DNA of 64,000 bases, taken from positions 806,001-870,000 of the forward strand of contig CP084617.1 of the NCBI GenBank assembly GCA_025917655.1. The letters are read 5' to 3'. The position numbers and the translations under genes are program-made. Shown here in pieces: positions 21,901 to 35,853 of the stretch. Below the pieces are notes generated by a model that was not told the DNA's origin, did not search any database, and was given only the letters and a program-made list of their open reading frames with translations. Numbering within the stretch: the first letter of the stretch is position 1; each line of letters begins with the position of its first letter. This DNA is from Chlorella sorokiniana. Lineage: Eukaryota; Chlorophyta; Trebouxiophyceae; Chlorellales; Chlorellaceae.

Positions 21901-24900
21901 CTCGTCGGTCAGGCGCGGGTCGTCGATGCGCGACTGCGCCTCTGCGTAGGTCAGCGCAGCGCGGCTTCGGATCACGCTCTTGGTGAAGGTGGAGGAGACC
22001 ACCTGCCAGGGGGAGGGCACGGGAGGGGCGCTTGAGATAGGCGGGGTGTGACAGCCGGCGCTTTGAATGAATCGACGAGGGCCCGAGGGCGCCCAGTCCA
22101 GGCCTCTCTCTCAGTCTCCTGGATCAGCAGAGGGGCTGCTGGGAAGCCGCCACAGCGAGGCATCCACAGGGAACCCCCTTCTGAGGGGCGGCCAGCAACG
22201 CGCACCTCCGCCTCTGGAGTGACCTCCCAGATGACGGAGAAGGCCAGGCGCTCGACGTCGGCGCTGCAGAGGGGGTGGGCGCAACAGCGGGATGTAGGGG
22301 TTGGGGCGCAACAGCGGGGCGCATCGCAGCGGGCACAGCGCCCGCGCCAGCCAGCGGCTGCATGCGAGGTGCCGCCACTGGGCTTCGCCCCGCCCCTGCA
22401 TGGCCCCTCCCTGCCACAGCCCCACATGCAGGGGCGGCGGCGCACCGCAGCGAGCAGATGTCTTCCGTGAGCGGCTTGGGCAGCATGTCGATGCGGCGCT
22501 GCACCAGGTACACGGTGGTGGCCCTGCAGCGGCGGCGGCGGCGGGCGGGCGGGCGGGCAGATGCGCAGCTGGTGAAGCGACAGGCCGGGTGAGGGGCACA
22601 GCACGGCTGCACCAGCGGCGAGCGGGCCGCAACGATGGCAGGCGGGGGCGTCACCTGGCCGCCGCTTCTTCGTCCATGGCGGTGCCCGGGTGGACAAAGT
22701 TGGTGACGTCGGCGATGTGCACACCTGCGCGGCAGCGGCACAACACGCAGGAGAGGGGCCACACTCACAAGCTTTCCTTAAAGGGGCAGAGCGGCGCGAC
22801 TTGATGCGGGAGCAGGTTGGCCCCACCACATATTTCAACACAGGCGGCAGACGTCAGCCTTGCCAGATGGCCAGCAGATCTGGAGAGCAACCGCCGCCCT
22901 CCAGGTGCGCCCAACCAGCCCCGCCCCCGGCCCCGCCACCCGGCGCAGCCGCGACAGCCGCCGCAGCCCCCGGGACGCCAGGCGCGGGTGCGTCGGCAAG
23001 CTCGGCCGCTCACCCAGCTCGTAGTTGCCGTTGGGCAGGCGGCGCACGTGCAGCGCGTCGTCAATGTCCTTGCAGCCGGGGGTCCACGCTGCACACCGCC
23101 AGGTGGCGCAGGTCCGCCCTGCGCGGCGTGCGTGGGCAGCGGCAAAGGCTTGAGCGGCAGCAGGGCGGCCGGTAGGGCCGGGCGGGAGCGGAGCGGCGGC
23201 GTGGCTGGCTGTTCTGGGACTATTGGCGAGTTGGGACGCATGGCTGTAGGGCCCAGCTACCAGGTTTTAAGTTGCAAGAGGGGTCTGCCCCATCCTGGCG
23301 CTCGTACTGCCCTGCCAGCCCCCCTCCAACACACACACACCCAGCCAGGGGCCAGCCCCACCTGTTGGGGTCTGCGAGGTCGGCCTCGCCCACGCTCCAG
23401 GGCAGCGGCGGCACGCATGCATGCACCGCGGCGGTGAAGGGGTTGGTGTTCACGTCGTTCTCGATCAGCAGCACCTCCGTCTCCGTCTCCTTGTCGCCGA
23501 TGGCGCCCAGCGTGCGCACGTAGTGGCCCGACGGGTACAGGCTGTCCGCATCCCAGCGGTCGACAGCCACCACGATGCGCTTGTCGGCCAGGGTGGCGGC
23601 CTGGGTGGGTGGGGAGGGGGTGGGGAGATTGGGGGCGGGGGGGGCGGTGGGCATCAGTGTGTGTTCGAACGCAGTGAGGTGTGGTGTGGTGTGGTTTGGG
23701 AGTGTGTGTGTGTGTGCGCGTTAAAAGGGGTGGGAGTGTTGGGGCACGTGCGTGCCTTGGCCGGGATGTATGCCTATGGCGCGTGTGTCAGAGAGGACAT
23801 TCAGGAGGTGGGGAGGCAACGCAGCGGCAGCGTGGCAGGGAGGCATTCTAGTGCTCAAGGCAAGGGCAGGTGCGGGGCAGGGATGTGGAGCGTGGCATTG
23901 CGCCTACAGCAGCCCCCGCTCCCTCTCGGCGGTCGCTGCACAGCGCCACCTTCCAGCCAACCCCGGCAAAGAGCGGCCGTGCCGCCGTCCCTGGGCAGCC
24001 CTTCCCACACCCACCCAGCCCACCCACCTGGCGCGTCTGGATGCGGATGTAGGGGAAGCGCCGCTCCACGGGACAGAAAAGCACAGAGGAGGTGTGGGCG
24101 GCGGCTGAAGCGCCCGCCTTGAGCGGCTGCACAGGCAGGGGGAAGGGAGCCTGTGAGCGTCTCTCGTGTGGCCCACACACTCCTCCGCCAAGTCGGGCCG
24201 CCAACCGGCACACCACCGCCTAGCAGCAACAATGCCTCGGAACCAGGGCAAGCGTGATTGCAAGGCCCGCGCCATTTGCCCCCAGATGCGGCGTGTTTCG
24301 TCCCAGAGGATAACACCCCCCCACACACACACACCCTACCCGCCACACATTACAAGAGAGAGCGGCCCTGTCAGTATCGCCCTGCCCCGCGCTGCCCCCA
24401 ACCCCTCCCACCTGCAGCGAGCCGCAGTAGCCGCGCGTGCGCCAGTTGCGCTTGATGATGCCCACCACGCGGCCGGTGGGGCGCTTGCCGCCGCTGCCTG
24501 CCGCCGCCGCGTCCTCCCCATAGTGCCCCGGGGTCCACTTGGGCGATGTGGGCGCCGTCAGGGCCCGCCCCTGCCTCGTCCCCGCCCTCCCCGCCCTCGG
24601 CGGTCGCGTCGCCGCCCGCCACGGCGCCGCTGGGCAGCCTGTTGGAGGGCCCACGCCACTGCTCCTCTGGCAGCAGCTCCACTGTGGAGGGGGGCAGGAA
24701 GCAATACAGGGGCTGGGGCAGACGCCGCACGCTTGTCCTTTGGCCAGGCGTTGCACCGCCTCCCAGCTGCCAACAAGGCTGGCACGCAGGCCAACTGCAG
24801 CTGGAAAGCTGCCATCCTGGGGAGCAGCACAGCGAGCGCAGCGTGTGCCGCACCCGCCACCACGTCCCCCTCCATGGCTCGGTTCATGTCGATGCGGCCT

Positions 24901-26864
24901 GAGATCAAAATGTCCTGGCCCACCGACTCGGAGCCCACCCAGCCCTCGAACGAGTTGAAGCGGTTGACCCTGCCGGGGGTCAAGGCGGGTGGCAAGGGGG
25001 CGGCGCGGGGCAGAGGCATGTGAGCTGGAGCATGGCAGGACAAGGCCCACAGGTCGCGTCTCCACCAGAGCCGCCCCAGCCAGCAGGCAACAGCAGCACA
25101 TCCTGCAGCGGCACCAGGGGCAGGCCATCCCTCCTCTCCCGGGGGTAGTGGTGATCGCGGTACCATGCAGGAAGCGCAGCGCACCTCAGCGTGCCCTGGT
25201 GGTACCGCCCCGCCTTGATCCCCGCCGTGACCTCGCTCATGGGGCGGTGCTCCTCGTACACGCGCTGCCGCTTGGCTGCACGCCCCTTGTCGCCCTCGCC
25301 GGGCGCCGAGCCGCCCTGCTCGCCGTCCTCCCGTGCCGCCGCTGCCGCCGCCACCAAGTCTTGCAGCTCGGGCTGCTCCGCCGCGCTGCTTGGCGTATGC
25401 CGCGCTGCCCAGCGCCTCCACCCCCATGTCGGCCGCCTTGCGCCGGTTGGCGGCGTCATCCGTCAGCAGGATGACCTGCAGCAGCATGGAGGAGCGGGCG
25501 GCAACTCGGCAAACAAGCGCAGGCGGCAGGGGCCGCCAGGCTGCGCGGTCGGCAGCTGTGGCCATGCCATGGCGGGAGACGGCCGCAGCAAGCACCCAGC
25601 TTGGGTCACGCGCAAACCCCCAGCCCCCTTCCAGGGCGCACCTTCTGGCCCGGCAGCCGCTTGGCGTACCAGGCAGCAGCCACCCGGATGGCGCGGTCGT
25701 TGCGGTCGTTGGGGCTCTCCCCTGGCTCCGCAGTGACGTACGTCTCCCTGCGCACCCAAACACCAAAGAAAGAGGGTTTGGGTGGGGGCTGCCATGCCGG
25801 CCTGACGGAGGCCACATGGGGCTTCCTGCCCCCAGCAGCGAGGCAGCCACTGCTTTCACGCTAATGGCCCAGACGCCTCTGGCAATGCAGCACCAGCTGC
25901 CGCTGTCCTGCTTGTGCTCCAGGACAACAGCAAGTCGTGCCATCCGCCATTGCTGCCCGCGCAGCCACTCAGCAGGGTGTGCCATCCGCCAGTGCTGCCC
26001 GTGCAGCCACTCAGCAGGGTGTGCCATCCGCCAGTGCTGCCCGTGCAGCCACTCATCGTGGTGTGCCATCCAGTGCTACTAGCCCGCGCAGCCCCTCACC
26101 GGTGGTGCTCGTTGGCGAAGACGAAGAAGCGCTTGGCGTCGGCGGCGATGAGCTGGCGCAGGCGCTGGTACACCGAGCTGTTGCGCGCCTTCACCTCCTC
26201 CAGCACCACGCTCGCCACGATCACGTCGCTGACGGCAGAGTGCTCCAGCAGGTCCATCTGAGGACGGGAGGCGGGGGGTGGACAGGGTGGGCGTCGACGT
26301 CCGGCGGCAAGCAAGGGGAAAAGACAGGCTGGCTGCCGTCTCGGCTAATGCGGGCCGGGCTGCTGCCGACTGGTGCCCATCCTTGCAGGCGTCTGTAAAA
26401 CATTCTTCTCTGTCCTGCGCAGGGTAAGCTTCGCCGGCAGGCATGGGCACCCGCCTGGTGCAGCACCACGTTTGTGTCCACCACCAAGTAGTGCGGCGCC
26501 TCCCCGCTCAGCTTCCACGCCTCGGCGGGGCATGTCGGGTCCAGCGGCGTGCCGCTGTAGATGTCGTCGCGCAGGTAATGCTCCCGCACAACCTGGCAGG
26601 GAGTAGAGGCCGGGGAGCAAGGCTGCTCAACAGGGTGAGAGGCGCGGCAGCGGGCGGCAGCAGGGGCAGGCGGCAGCGGCGGCGGCGTCAGCATGCACTG
26701 CTGCATGGGTGAGCGGGCAAATGGAGCGACGGCACCGATTGTTTCTCTCGATAGTTACGGCCATACTGATGCGATATATCGCGCCCGAGCGACTGGCGGC
26801 GACAGCGCACCTTCAGGACCTTGCCCTTCTTCGTCTTTTTGACAAAACTTTTGCTTTGCAGCAT
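18911..26864 (-). CDS. RRP44: DIS3/RRP44, catalytic ribonuclease of the RNA exosome
   Basis: Processive 3'-5' exoribonuclease and endonuclease of the exosome. It starts at ATG 26864 with the 18-codon exon MLQSKSFVKKTKKGKVLK (26811-26864), followed by VVREHYLRDDIYSGTPLDP, typical for this family. The PIN endonuclease domain follows with HYLVVDTNVVLHQ near 26480, LEEVKARNSSVYQRL near 26170, GESPNDRNDRAIRVAAAWY near 25700 and VILLTDDAANRRKAADMG near 25460, so its acidic residues are in place. The cold-shock parts include FNSFEGWVGSESVGQD (24930) and RVVGIIKRNWRTRGYC (24450). RNB-domain exons include CKDIDDALHVRRLPNGNYEL (23060), GVHIADVTNFVHPGTAMDEE (22700), EEMMLLANCTGG (21200) and HYGLAAPLYTHFTSPIRR (20120). 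A C-terminal S1-like part ends LVPRSELPETERMH. Near 23085 the usual SVDPPGC box is two bases short at a C/G run, probably a consensus error. Confidence 0.96.
21842..21865. repeat. Uninterrupted GC alternating tract in an RRP44 intron
   Basis: Twelve consecutive GC dinucleotides are followed by C-rich sequence. It lies in the intron just before the exon ending RIDDPRLTDELS, about 30 bp from that exon. Alternating CG of this length can adopt left-handed DNA in other systems. Nothing shows a role here. Confidence 0.9.
25930..26080. repeat. 42-bp minisatellite, about 3.5 copies, in an RRP44 intron
   Basis: The unit begins GTGCCATCCGCCAGTGCTGC and repeats with a 42 bp period, two copies being nearly identical and the outer ones diverged. 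The period is a multiple of three and the array is open in several frames, but it lies between the PIN-domain exons near 25750 and 26100, so I place it in the intron. There are no spacers of differing sequence, so it is not CRISPR-like. Confidence 0.85.
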
Positions 26865-27160
26865 GGTGTCGATGACTCTGTAATACTGCCAAGGCGTCCA
26901 GTCCAGCCGCTGCGCAGCCTGTTATCAAACTAGCGCCTTTGGCTCGTCTGCATGCTCACGGACCGAATACAATGCATTGAATGGTTTGAAGCATGGAAAG
27001 CGCAAGCAATGATTTACTTCACATCGTGCTGTCGAGATGAGCTGGCGGAGGTGGCAACATGAGTAGAATAGATAAACGGCAGAGCAACCAAGCACAATCG
27101 GTTGTCAGAACTTTCGAAAACCGCGGCTTTGCCCTATCGACACTCGCACCAGTGTTGACG
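26865..27160. promoter_or_regulatory. Divergent promoter region, RRP44 / short-chain dehydrogenase
   Basis: Only about 300 bp separates the RRP44 ATG (26864, leftward) from the ATG at 27161 of the dehydrogenase. If the in-frame upstream ATG at 27059 is used, the gap is under 200 bp. The region is richer in A/T than the flanking exons. No named element was recognised. Confidence 0.5.
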
Positions 27161-28984
27161 ATGTCGCCCTCTCACCAGCTTGCGGCAGAGCGACTAGCCA
27201 GGCTAGCAGCGCATCTGCAGGATCCAGATAGCCCACATGATCAGACGAAACGCAGCACAAGCCACAGCGGCGTGCACAGCCAACCCACGGCGGCAGCAGC
27301 CGCGCCTGGTGGCGACGCACCGCTAGGCCTGTACCAAAAGTGCTTCAACTTTGAGCCGGGCCGCCTGCTGCTGAACCAGGTGGCCATCATCACGGGGGCA
27401 GGCAGCGGCATCGGCAAGGCAGCGGCCATCCTGTATGCGCAGCAGGTGAGGCGGTTGCGGGGACCCCAAGCGCCGTCCCATGTTCGGTTCATCAGCCGCT
27501 CAGTGCACTCTTCTGCGACTTGCTGTGCCCCTCCCGCTTCTGTCAGGGCGCCAAGGTGGTGGTCAGCGATCTGGACGCCGCCAAGGCCCAGGCCACCGCC
27601 GACTTCATCCGCAACAGCTGCGGCACGGCGATAGCGCTGGCGGGCGACGTCACCGACCCAGCCTTCCCCGAGCGGCTCGTGGCGGCGGCGGTGCAGGCTT
27701 ACGGCGGCCTGCACATCCTGGTGGGTGGGACTTGGGAGTGACCTGCACAAACCACGGTGGTAATGAGCGGGAGGATCTGCAGGGTGGCTGCTGCGTGCGA
27801 AGCTGAAGCTGTGCGCCCACCGGGTTACGATTACTGCCTACCATACCTTTGATGCATGTTGTTCCTTCCGCAGTCGTTCCCCGTGCTGCCCACCCGCCTG
27901 CCGCCCTGCAACGCCCCTCCAGGTCAACAACGCGGGGTTCACCTGGGACGGCATGCTGCACAGGATGGGCGGCAAGCAGTGGGACGCCATGCTGGCGGTG
28001 CACTGCACGGCGCCCTTCCGCCTCATCCAGGTGGCGCCGGCGGTTGTTTGCTGGGGATGACTCGAGCTCGCTCGCCAAAAATATGCCAGAGCCTTCATCA
28101 TCTCCCTGGCTGTGATGCCAGAGCCACCGCTGTGCCCTACGACCCGCTGCGCAGGCTGCGGCGCCGCACATGCGCGAGGCCGCCAAGCGGGAGGAAGCTG
28201 CCGGCGGCTGCCCCCGCCCGCGCTGCATCCTCAACGTGTCCAGCGTGTCGGGGTGCACGGCTCGGTGGGGCAGGCCAACTACGCCACCGCCAAGGCGGGC
28301 GTGGTGGGGCTGACCAAGGCGGTGGCCAAGGAGTGGGGGCCCTTTGGCGTGCGCTGCAACGCGCTCGTCTTTGGTTACATCAACACGAGGTGCGAGCTGA
28401 GCCGCCAGCTGCTGCTGCATAATTCAAGTGCATGTGTATGTGTGTGTGTTTTGGGGCGAAGGGGCGTGGAAATGGCGCTGGCTGCACGGCGATGACCAGG
28501 CGGCTTGCGAGGCGGGGGAAGGCCGCCGACCGCGCCCTGCCGTTGGCTGGCCCTACCGCCGCTGCGCATTGCTGCCTGGCTTACCGCTGCTTCTCGCCTG
28601 CAGGCTCGTGCAAGGCAAGGAGAAGGGGGCAACAATCGAGGTGGACGGGGAGCAGGTCAAGCTGGGCATTCCGCAGGCGAGCGGGGACCCATGCTGTCGA
28701 TGTCAGGCGGCGGCAGGGCCCAGCCACCAGCTCAAAGCGTCCCCTAGCTTTGTGTTCGCCACTCGACTTAACGCAGAGGTCCCCTCACCTGCCCTGCTCA
28801 CGGCGCCCCCTGCGCACCCGACCCACAGGCCGACGGCGTGGCGGCGGCAATGAAGCAGATGATCGCGCTGGGCCGTGTGGGCGCGCCCGAGGAGGCGGCG
28901 GGCGCCATGCTGATGCTGGCCAGCCCCTACGCCTCCTACATCACCGGGCAGGCGCTGGAAGTGACGGGCGGCGGCTGGCTGTGA
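27161..28984 (+). CDS. Short-chain dehydrogenase/reductase, FabG-like
   Basis: NAD(P)-dependent oxidoreductase of the classical SDR family. Exons: 27161-27445, 27547-27720, 27923-28030, 28155-28389, 28604-28676 and 28829-28984. Shown directly: cofactor motif VAIITGAGSGIGKA near 27385, the Asp of VVVSDLD, the NNAG box (VNNAGFTWDGMLHRM), the catalytic Ser in LNVSSVSG and the YATAK Tyr/Lys pair (QANYATAKAGVVGLTKAVAK), ending ITGQALEVTGGGWL. All junctions are in phase. The fifth intron has a GC donor (CAG then GCGAGC). About 75 residues precede the Rossmann fold. ATG 27161 gives MSPSHQLAAERLARLA; ATG 27059 is in frame upstream and could add a targeting peptide. Closest by feel to 3-oxoacyl-ACP reductases; the true substrate and compartment cannot be read from sequence. 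It differs from the plastid enzyme at 32732-35367. Confidence 0.92.
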
Positions 28985-29251
28985 GCGCGGCATCTCACAT
29001 CAGTCTAGGTAGAATGCCCTAGCCCTGACCGCGTCACAGTTTGCTTACAAGCATGCATCTGGCTCACAGTGGTTCAAAGGTGCATGAAAAGCAGCATCAA
29101 AGGTCGCTCGAGCGAAGGTCCAAGGGGTGCATGGTTCCGATACAGAAGCGCGGTGGCGGAGACAGGGTGGCACGGGGACAGCTTGGAACAGAAGGAGTAG
29201 AGTAGGCATCGGTGCGCGCGTGGTTGGGCGAGTCCATCACATCACACAAGC

Positions 29252-30256
29252 TCACACCACGCCCTTGGCGAGCTCCCAGGCGGGCGTGGTGCGCGCCCAG
29301 ATGGAGACGCCGCCGCCGCGGCCCCGCGCGGCGATGATGTCCTGGTCCACGTAGAAGAAAGTGAAGAAAGGGTCCTGCTTGCCGCGAGTGAACGTGCTGC
29401 GAAGGAGGAAGAGCGCGGCCAGTTGTTCCCGAAGCCGCTAGCGGCACAGGGGCAGCTGCGGCAGCTGCGAGATGGCATGCGGCAGGTCAGGCCAGCGCGG
29501 GGCCCGGGGCGCGCGCCTGGGGTCTCGCTTCGCCTTGAGCGAGAAGTTGCCCGTCCAGCCGCCCAGCCGCAGCTTCAGGTTGTCAAAGTCAAAGGCCAGG
29601 ATCTTGCCGTCCATCTGGTAGGTGCCGCTGAGGGTGAGCGCCGCAAAGCGGCCAAGGAAGATTCCGTTTCGATCTCGCTCTGGCTGGCGTCCCACCGTTG
29701 GCAGGCTGCGGCATGCAGGGAGAGCGACAGCCGCATGTCAGCAGGCCAGCCCACACGGCCACGGTCGCAGGTTACGTGGCAGCAGCAACCAGCCCGGGGG
29801 CCGCCGCCGCCTCTCACCGGTGAGGGGGAAGTACGCGCCAGAGCCCTTGCCGCCGCCCGCCACCTTGTTCAACTTGGCGCCCGTGGTGAACACGAGCCGC
29901 CAGCGGTTGCCTGGGGAGGCGGTGCCCCCAATGATGCTGCTCCATTCCTGGCCCGCCTGCAAGCCGTGGCGACTGGCGACGAGGGTGATTGGGCCACCCA
30001 CAAGCCAGCTCGGGCTGGCCAGTCGCTGACTCGTTTGCCGCATGCAGGCATCAAATATAAGTCGCAGTGCATGCGCGCTGCACTTGCAAGCCACGCAGAC
30101 CTGTAGCTTGGCTTTCTCCAGCGTGGTGAGTGCGTTGCTCACCGCTGACGGCGGCACAGTGGAATCCGCCGCTGCCTTTTTCAGTGTCTGCACCGCGCTG
30201 CCCACCTCTGGCTTCACATCTGCCGAAGGGGCAGCAGAAGCTTGCACCCGCAGCAT
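29252..30256 (-). CDS. Plastid-lipid-associated protein (PAP/fibrillin family)
   Basis: Fibrillins coat plastoglobules and thylakoid margins and bind lipids or prenylquinones (family knowledge). The last exon (29252-29396) encodes the PAP signature GKQDPFFTFFYVDQDIIAAR, then GRGGGVSIWART. The middle exon encodes LSGTYQMDGKILAFDFDNLK and LRLGGWTGNFSLKAK, and an upstream exon encodes GNRWRLVFTTGAKLNKVAGG. The first visible exon reads MLRVQASAAPSADVKPEVGS from ATG 30256. RVQASA resembles the end of a plastid transit peptide, so either the transit peptide is short or an upstream exon near 30460 (ATGTCGCCCACTGCC) contributes; its phase does not fit as written. The intron before the last exon is only about 40 bp. 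Convergent with the SDR gene, 267 bp apart. Confidence 0.85.
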
Positions 30257-31064
30257 TTGTGCCCTGCAATGTGCCAGAAGCAGACAGTGTAGGAGGGTCA
30301 GCGAGCGATAGCGGGTCAGGCAGGGGCGGAGGCAGGCGGGCGTGGTGCTGTGGCGCTGGCAGTAGCATGTTCGTCGGATGCTGGCTGTCTGGACTGCATG
30401 ATCGGTCGTAGGTCACCTGCGGCTGGGTCGCCAAACTTGGCAGTGGGCGACATTGGCCGCACAGCGCGGGCGTGCCACACTCGGGGCAGCGTGCAGAGAT
30501 GACATGGGCATCAAGTGATGTTCACAATCAAGATGATTCGATCGCAAGGCGGAGGAGGCTGAGAGAAGGGCAACGTGAACTCCGAGTGCCCAAACCCCAT
30601 TGGTGAAGGGGAGGGCCTTGGTTTCGGTCAGTAATGTGAAACAGTTTGCAGTGCTCCATACAGCAGATCAGACGGCCGGCCCAACACCGGCTTTCCAAAG
30701 TTCCCATTCGCCGCCATGCCGACGCCCGACGCCTGGCAGCAAGTGACGCATCTGAGGACGCCTTGCGTAATAAACTTCCTGGTGCTCAGCATCACCTGGT
30801 CTTCGTCAAATCTACTCCATCACTCAAACATGTACCACATGCTGGCCAAGAGACACTAATGCGGTCGGTACGCACCGAGGCACTGAGAGACGCCAGGTCA
30901 GCTGCAGGAGGAAAGGCATCCACACACTTAAGATGCATAAACAAGCGTGCGTCATTCGGCGGTTGCACTCTAGTGCGCCTGCATCAAATCGTTCGCTGTA
31001 CACCGACACCGTCACCAGCTGTTGCCGCGCGTCAGTTGGTGGGCTGACCAGAAGTGAGTGCAGG
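30257..31064. other. Divergent intergenic region, fibrillin / unknown helical protein
   Basis: About 800 bp, less GC-rich than the neighbouring exons. It may contain a first exon of the fibrillin gene near 30460 and the promoter of the rightward gene. No conserved coding stretch, RNA gene or repeat was recognised. Confidence 0.4.
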
Positions 31065-32381
31065 ATGTACGCGCCTCCGAGGGACTCCATCTTGATGCGA
31101 CCAGTCAAGGAGGGCAGCGGCAAGGCCAACGCGGAGCATGCTGATGTGGAGTGGGCGAGGGAGCGGGCCCGCCTGCAGGCCAAGGCGGCGCGTGCCGCGG
31201 CCACAGAGGAACGTCTCGTGGGGGCTTTCTACGCCACGCATGAGGAGAGGAGGCAGGCATGGTGAGAATCTTTGCTCGGCTGGCATGACCTATCTGTCCC
31301 AGGCATGCCAGGAGTCTCCATCAAATGTCCCCCGCACTCCAACCCCCCAACTGCCGCCTCCAGCCATGCTCCACCGGTGTGCGTGCCCTGTGCGTGGCCT
31401 CAGAGCCACTTCACACTGTGGCCGCCATGTGTGTGTATCCCATACTCAGGACCCATGCGCAGCTCGAAGCAGACGAGCTGGCGGCGGCCCGGCGGCGGCC
31501 GCCGCCACGGAGCAGCAGCGCGAGGCGGCCTGGCTGGCGCAGCCGCAGCAGGTGGTGGTGGACATGCGGCGCCCCTGGAACTCCGCCAGCTCCACATACT
31601 ACATGCCGCCCGAGGTGGAGGAGGCGGCGCGGCGGCAGGTGCAGCGCGAGGCGGCAGACGTGAACCGCGCCACCGCGCAGCGCCGCGCCCTGAACGAGGC
31701 TCAGGAGCGCGTCGCCGAGCGGGACGCGGTGCGCAAGGACCTGCTGGCCGAGGTGCGTGCTGCGGTTTGAGGCTGCGGGGCACACCCAACTGAGAGTGTC
31801 AAGACAGCCCTGAAGGGGGTCCCGGCTGGAAGCATGCGCTTCTGTGAGTGTCAATCGCACGAGCGGTGAGCCTGCTGTTGCGTTGCCTGGTCGCACTGCA
31901 GGATACGTGGCTGAATCTCGGCGCGGCCAGCGAGCGCTGGATCCCGCCTGAGCGGCGTGTGAAGCAGCGCGCTACGGTACCGCCGCAGGTGGGGCCACAA
32001 CAATAGACCCCGTGTCTTGGTCATGCCGGGTTTCATGGGACGCAACTGTGTTAAGCCTACACACCCACCCCGGCTGTGCAGTTTGCTCCAGCGCCCCCTC
32101 CGTACTTCTGCGACAGCGAAGAGTTTGTGGTCGGCAGCGCGGCGCCGGCACCGCTGGCGGCTGAGGCCGCTGCCCCAAGGCCCCTCAGCGCCAGCCGGCG
32201 TGCCCAGGAGGGGCAGGGGGTGGCAGCGGCTCTACGCCACGATCACGCGCCAGCACCGAGCAGCATCAACAGCTCCAGGAGGGGCTGCGGCCGCCAGCCA
32301 GCAACGGCGGCGGCGCAGCAGGCCCCGCCCCAGACCGCCTCGGTGCAGCGGCAGCAGTTCCCCTGGAGTTGGGATGCCTAG
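31065..32381 (+). CDS. Unknown charged, helical protein
   Basis: I do not recognise this family. It begins MYAPPRDSILMRPVKEGSGK at 31065; the first exon runs to 31261 and is rich in Ala/Arg/Glu (WARERARLQAKAARAAATEE). The second exon ends at 31752 and contains DMRRPWNSASSTYYMPPEVE followed by a long Arg/Glu/Ala helix, probably coiled coil. The third (31902-31988) reads TWLNLGAASERWIPPERRVK. The fourth (32082-32381) is Pro/Ala/Gln-rich and ends QRQQFPWSWDA. Donors and acceptors for the last two introns are clean and in phase. The exon 1 to exon 2 junction does not resolve without a frame change near 31480-31500, next to a GC-rich repeat. No signal peptide or membrane segment is visible. Confidence 0.5.
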
Positions 32382-32731
32382 GTGGAGGGCTCAGGTGCAG
32401 CGCACCCTCATGATGGCAAGCTGGGACCAGATATCGTGCAGCCTAGGGTGTGTACTGTGACAGTTGGCGGGATGAGTGGCTTACAACGCCCCAGGCAATG
32501 TTCAGTGATTAGGGACTGCTGCATTGTCATGTAGTTCAGTGTATTGGTGGCGTGATGTGCTGTTCAAGTGTAAGCAGGAGTGGTTTGCGACAGCAGGCAG
32601 TTTGGGTGGGCACAGGCAGCAACAGGAAACAAGCCTTGCAGGCAGACGAGGGCAGTGCACCAACTGACGCTCAGGAGGGAGAGAGGAGACAGCGAGGTGG
32701 GCGCAAACGTGGCAAGCAAAAGGCTTCGGCC

Positions 32732-35367
<2,636 letters not shown>

Positions 35368-35853
35368 GTTGCCTGCATGAACCCCACGCCATCGCCAGCT
35401 CAGGGCGCAGAAGGTGTAAGACGCAGGGAGCGAGTTCGATCAAGCCTCTTGATCCAATGCAATTGGAAGCCCACCAAGAGTGCGTGCCGCTTGTAAGTGC
35501 TTGCTCAAGCTGGCGGTCTGCGTTGACACGGCGGCGGCCATCATTGGCAACAAGCGTTTCCTAGATGCCTGAACTACGTGAAGACAACAATGCACCAGCT
35601 GCGAGCGTCGATGATCGAGGTGGGCGAGCCCCATCCGCCCTTCAGTTCACGCCCAGCACGGCTGCTCGTTGACAGGCGGCAAAGGAGCATACGTCAAGCG
35701 AGGGATCAACCATCGACATGCAAAAGCCATGGTCTCACATCCTAGTGCTGGTCAAGGTGCTTGAACTCCAACAACCTTGCCCGTCCACTTGCTTGTGGCG
35801 GCACAGGTTGGGATAAGCATACGCAGAATGGCATCTGGTTTTGAAGCGGTTGA
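35368..35853. other. Intergenic, upstream of KAR and downstream of eIF2A
   Basis: About 490 bp with no conserved open frame. It should hold the KAR promoter and the eIF2A 3' end, since both genes run leftward. No repeat or RNA gene seen. Confidence 0.4.

Noticed and set aside
25930-26080. Direct repeats that might suggest a CRISPR array
   Set aside because: The copies abut with no unique spacers, and the context is a eukaryotic intron.
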